A stretch of 64,000 bases of DNA from WLMZ01 sp043753895. GTDB lineage: Bacteria > Actinomycetota > Acidimicrobiia > Acidimicrobiales > Ilumatobacteraceae. The notes below the pieces were generated by a model. That model saw only the letters and a program-made list of their open reading frames with translations, was not told where the DNA came from and made no database searches. This document shows, piece after piece, positions 63,488 through 64,000 of this stretch. Position 1 is the first letter of the stretch. Every line of letters starts with the position of its first letter. Made by a program: the position numbers and the translations under genes. The DNA lies in the NCBI GenBank assembly GCA_043753895.1, contig JAYUWK010000037.1:62001-126000 (forward strand), in the 5' to 3' direction.

Positions 63488-64000
63488 TCAACCAGGGCAG
63501 AGCGCTGCGACGAAGCTAACGAGGTGGTGAATCTGGAACGCTGCGAGTGCTCCCGTGCCAGCGATGGTCAACCAAAGGCTGATCAACAACGATGACCGCG
63601 GCGCTACGGCAGGCGGGCCGAACAGCGCGACAACACGGGCAGGCACGCCAAGCCCGGTGAAGCCCAGGGCGCCGACGGGCACAGCACCGTGCAGGGCAAC
63701 CTTTCCGAGGGTTCGAGCAACAAAGTGTCGATCACCACACGCCTTCACCGCTGCCTCATCCGCCCAACGCTCCAGAGAGAACTGAAGCCGCGATGCCAGC
63801 GGCCTGAGCATCGGGATGGTGGTCGATGCCAGCTTCGCGACGAGAAGGTACCGGTCGTGGCGGTATCTGGCATGGGCGTGTTCGTGCGCGATCACCACTG
63901 CACATTCGTCGTCGTCGAGGAGTTCGATCAAACCGGTCGACACCACCACCCGCCCACCACGGCCAGGAAGCGTGAAGGCAAAAGGCTGATCATTGCGGGT
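63488..64000 (-). CDS. M56-family metallopeptidase (BlaR1-like), partial
   Basis: The frame is open to the right edge, so the 5' end lies beyond the window; 170 codons are visible. They begin in the segment QPFAFTLPGRGGRVVVSTGL, followed by a zinc site HEHAH (AVVIAHEHAHARYRHDRY). A third-ligand region, RWADEAAVKACGDR, comes later, and a hydrophobic helix near the C-terminus (SLLISLWLTIAGTGALAAFQ). This is the membrane peptidase of the BlaR1/M56 group, often paired with a BlaI/CopY-like repressor. In Actinobacteria such pairs can control beta-lactam or copper genes. The partner is outside the window. Confidence 0.85.
   Translation of the reverse strand, partial: TRNDQPFAFTLPGRGGRVVVSTGLIELLDDDECAVVIAHEHAHARYRHDRYLLVAKLASTTIPMLRPLASRLQFSLERWADEAAVKACGDRHFVARTLGKVALHGAVPVGALGFTGLGVPARVVALFGPPAVAPRSSLLISLWLTIAGTGALAAFQIHHLVSFVAALCPG

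Overview
The window is a high-GC bacterial chromosome segment with dense, mostly operonic genes. It looks like an actinobacterium, most likely of the class Acidimicrobiia. The basis is a WhiG-type sigma factor beside XerC, DprA and ComM, the mismatch endonuclease NucS, a polyphosphate-type glucokinase, LPXTG sortase substrates and a Sec-secreted envelope proteome without outer-membrane genes. The class-level placement is inference from gene content; no rRNA is present.

Region 1 (1-5.6 kb, minus strand) is a tightly overlapping catabolic cluster: LLM flavin oxidoreductase, DUF1185 protein, alpha/beta hydrolase, aldehyde dehydrogenase and a PEP-utilizing-type protein that runs off the left edge. 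Region 2 (5.6-9.1 kb, plus) holds a UbiB-type kinase, nucS and manA. Region 3 (9.1-22.7 kb, minus) is a conserved core block read as comM-dprA-xerC-whiG, a degenerate M23 protein, then rpsB-tsf-pyrH-frr-cdsA-dxr-rseP-ispG. It joins translation, pyrimidine, phospholipid and MEP isoprenoid functions. Region 4 (22.8-30.3 kb) has a lipoprotein, clpP, two adjacent fold-type II PLP enzymes, a SufR-like regulator, small conserved proteins, an internally deleted HerA-like ATPase, tRNA-Leu(UAG) and an AT-richer orphan gene. Region 5 (30.4-35.7 kb) is sugar metabolism: a GH63-type glucosidase, a glucose dehydrogenase and a polyphosphate-type glucokinase.

Region 6 (35.7-39.6 kb) has two LPXTG surface proteins, one an ice-binding-like DUF3494 protein, flanking a two-gene operon. 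That operon pairs a gamma-butyrobetaine-hydroxylase-like Fe/2OG oxygenase with a PhnZ/TmpB-like HD diiron oxygenase, the arrangement of the TmpA/TmpB route for trimethylaminoethylphosphonate breakdown. Region 7 (39.8-43 kb) is an MFS transporter with a C-terminal cyclic-nucleotide-binding domain. It is broken by an IS4-family element with perfect 12-bp ends and a 10-bp target duplication, and also by a frameshift.

Region 8 (43-59.2 kb) is envelope and matrix: a 3634-residue Sec-secreted protein with a very long RTX-like repeat region, a lipoprotein, a small membrane protein coupled to a fused polysaccharide deacetylase-glycosyltransferase, a toxin relic, and an NlpC/P60 hydrolase with a coiled coil. 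Region 9 (59.3-64 kb) is a probable copper-stress locus: a SHOCT-domain membrane protein, a Tat-type lipoprotein multicopper oxidase, a two-component system and a partial M56 metallopeptidase.

The window also carries several unlisted-type signals: a pair of 47-bp palindromic repeats in two distant intergenic regions, a set of small in-frame or gene-tail tandem duplications, and several perfect inverted repeats placed where operators or leader structures would sit.
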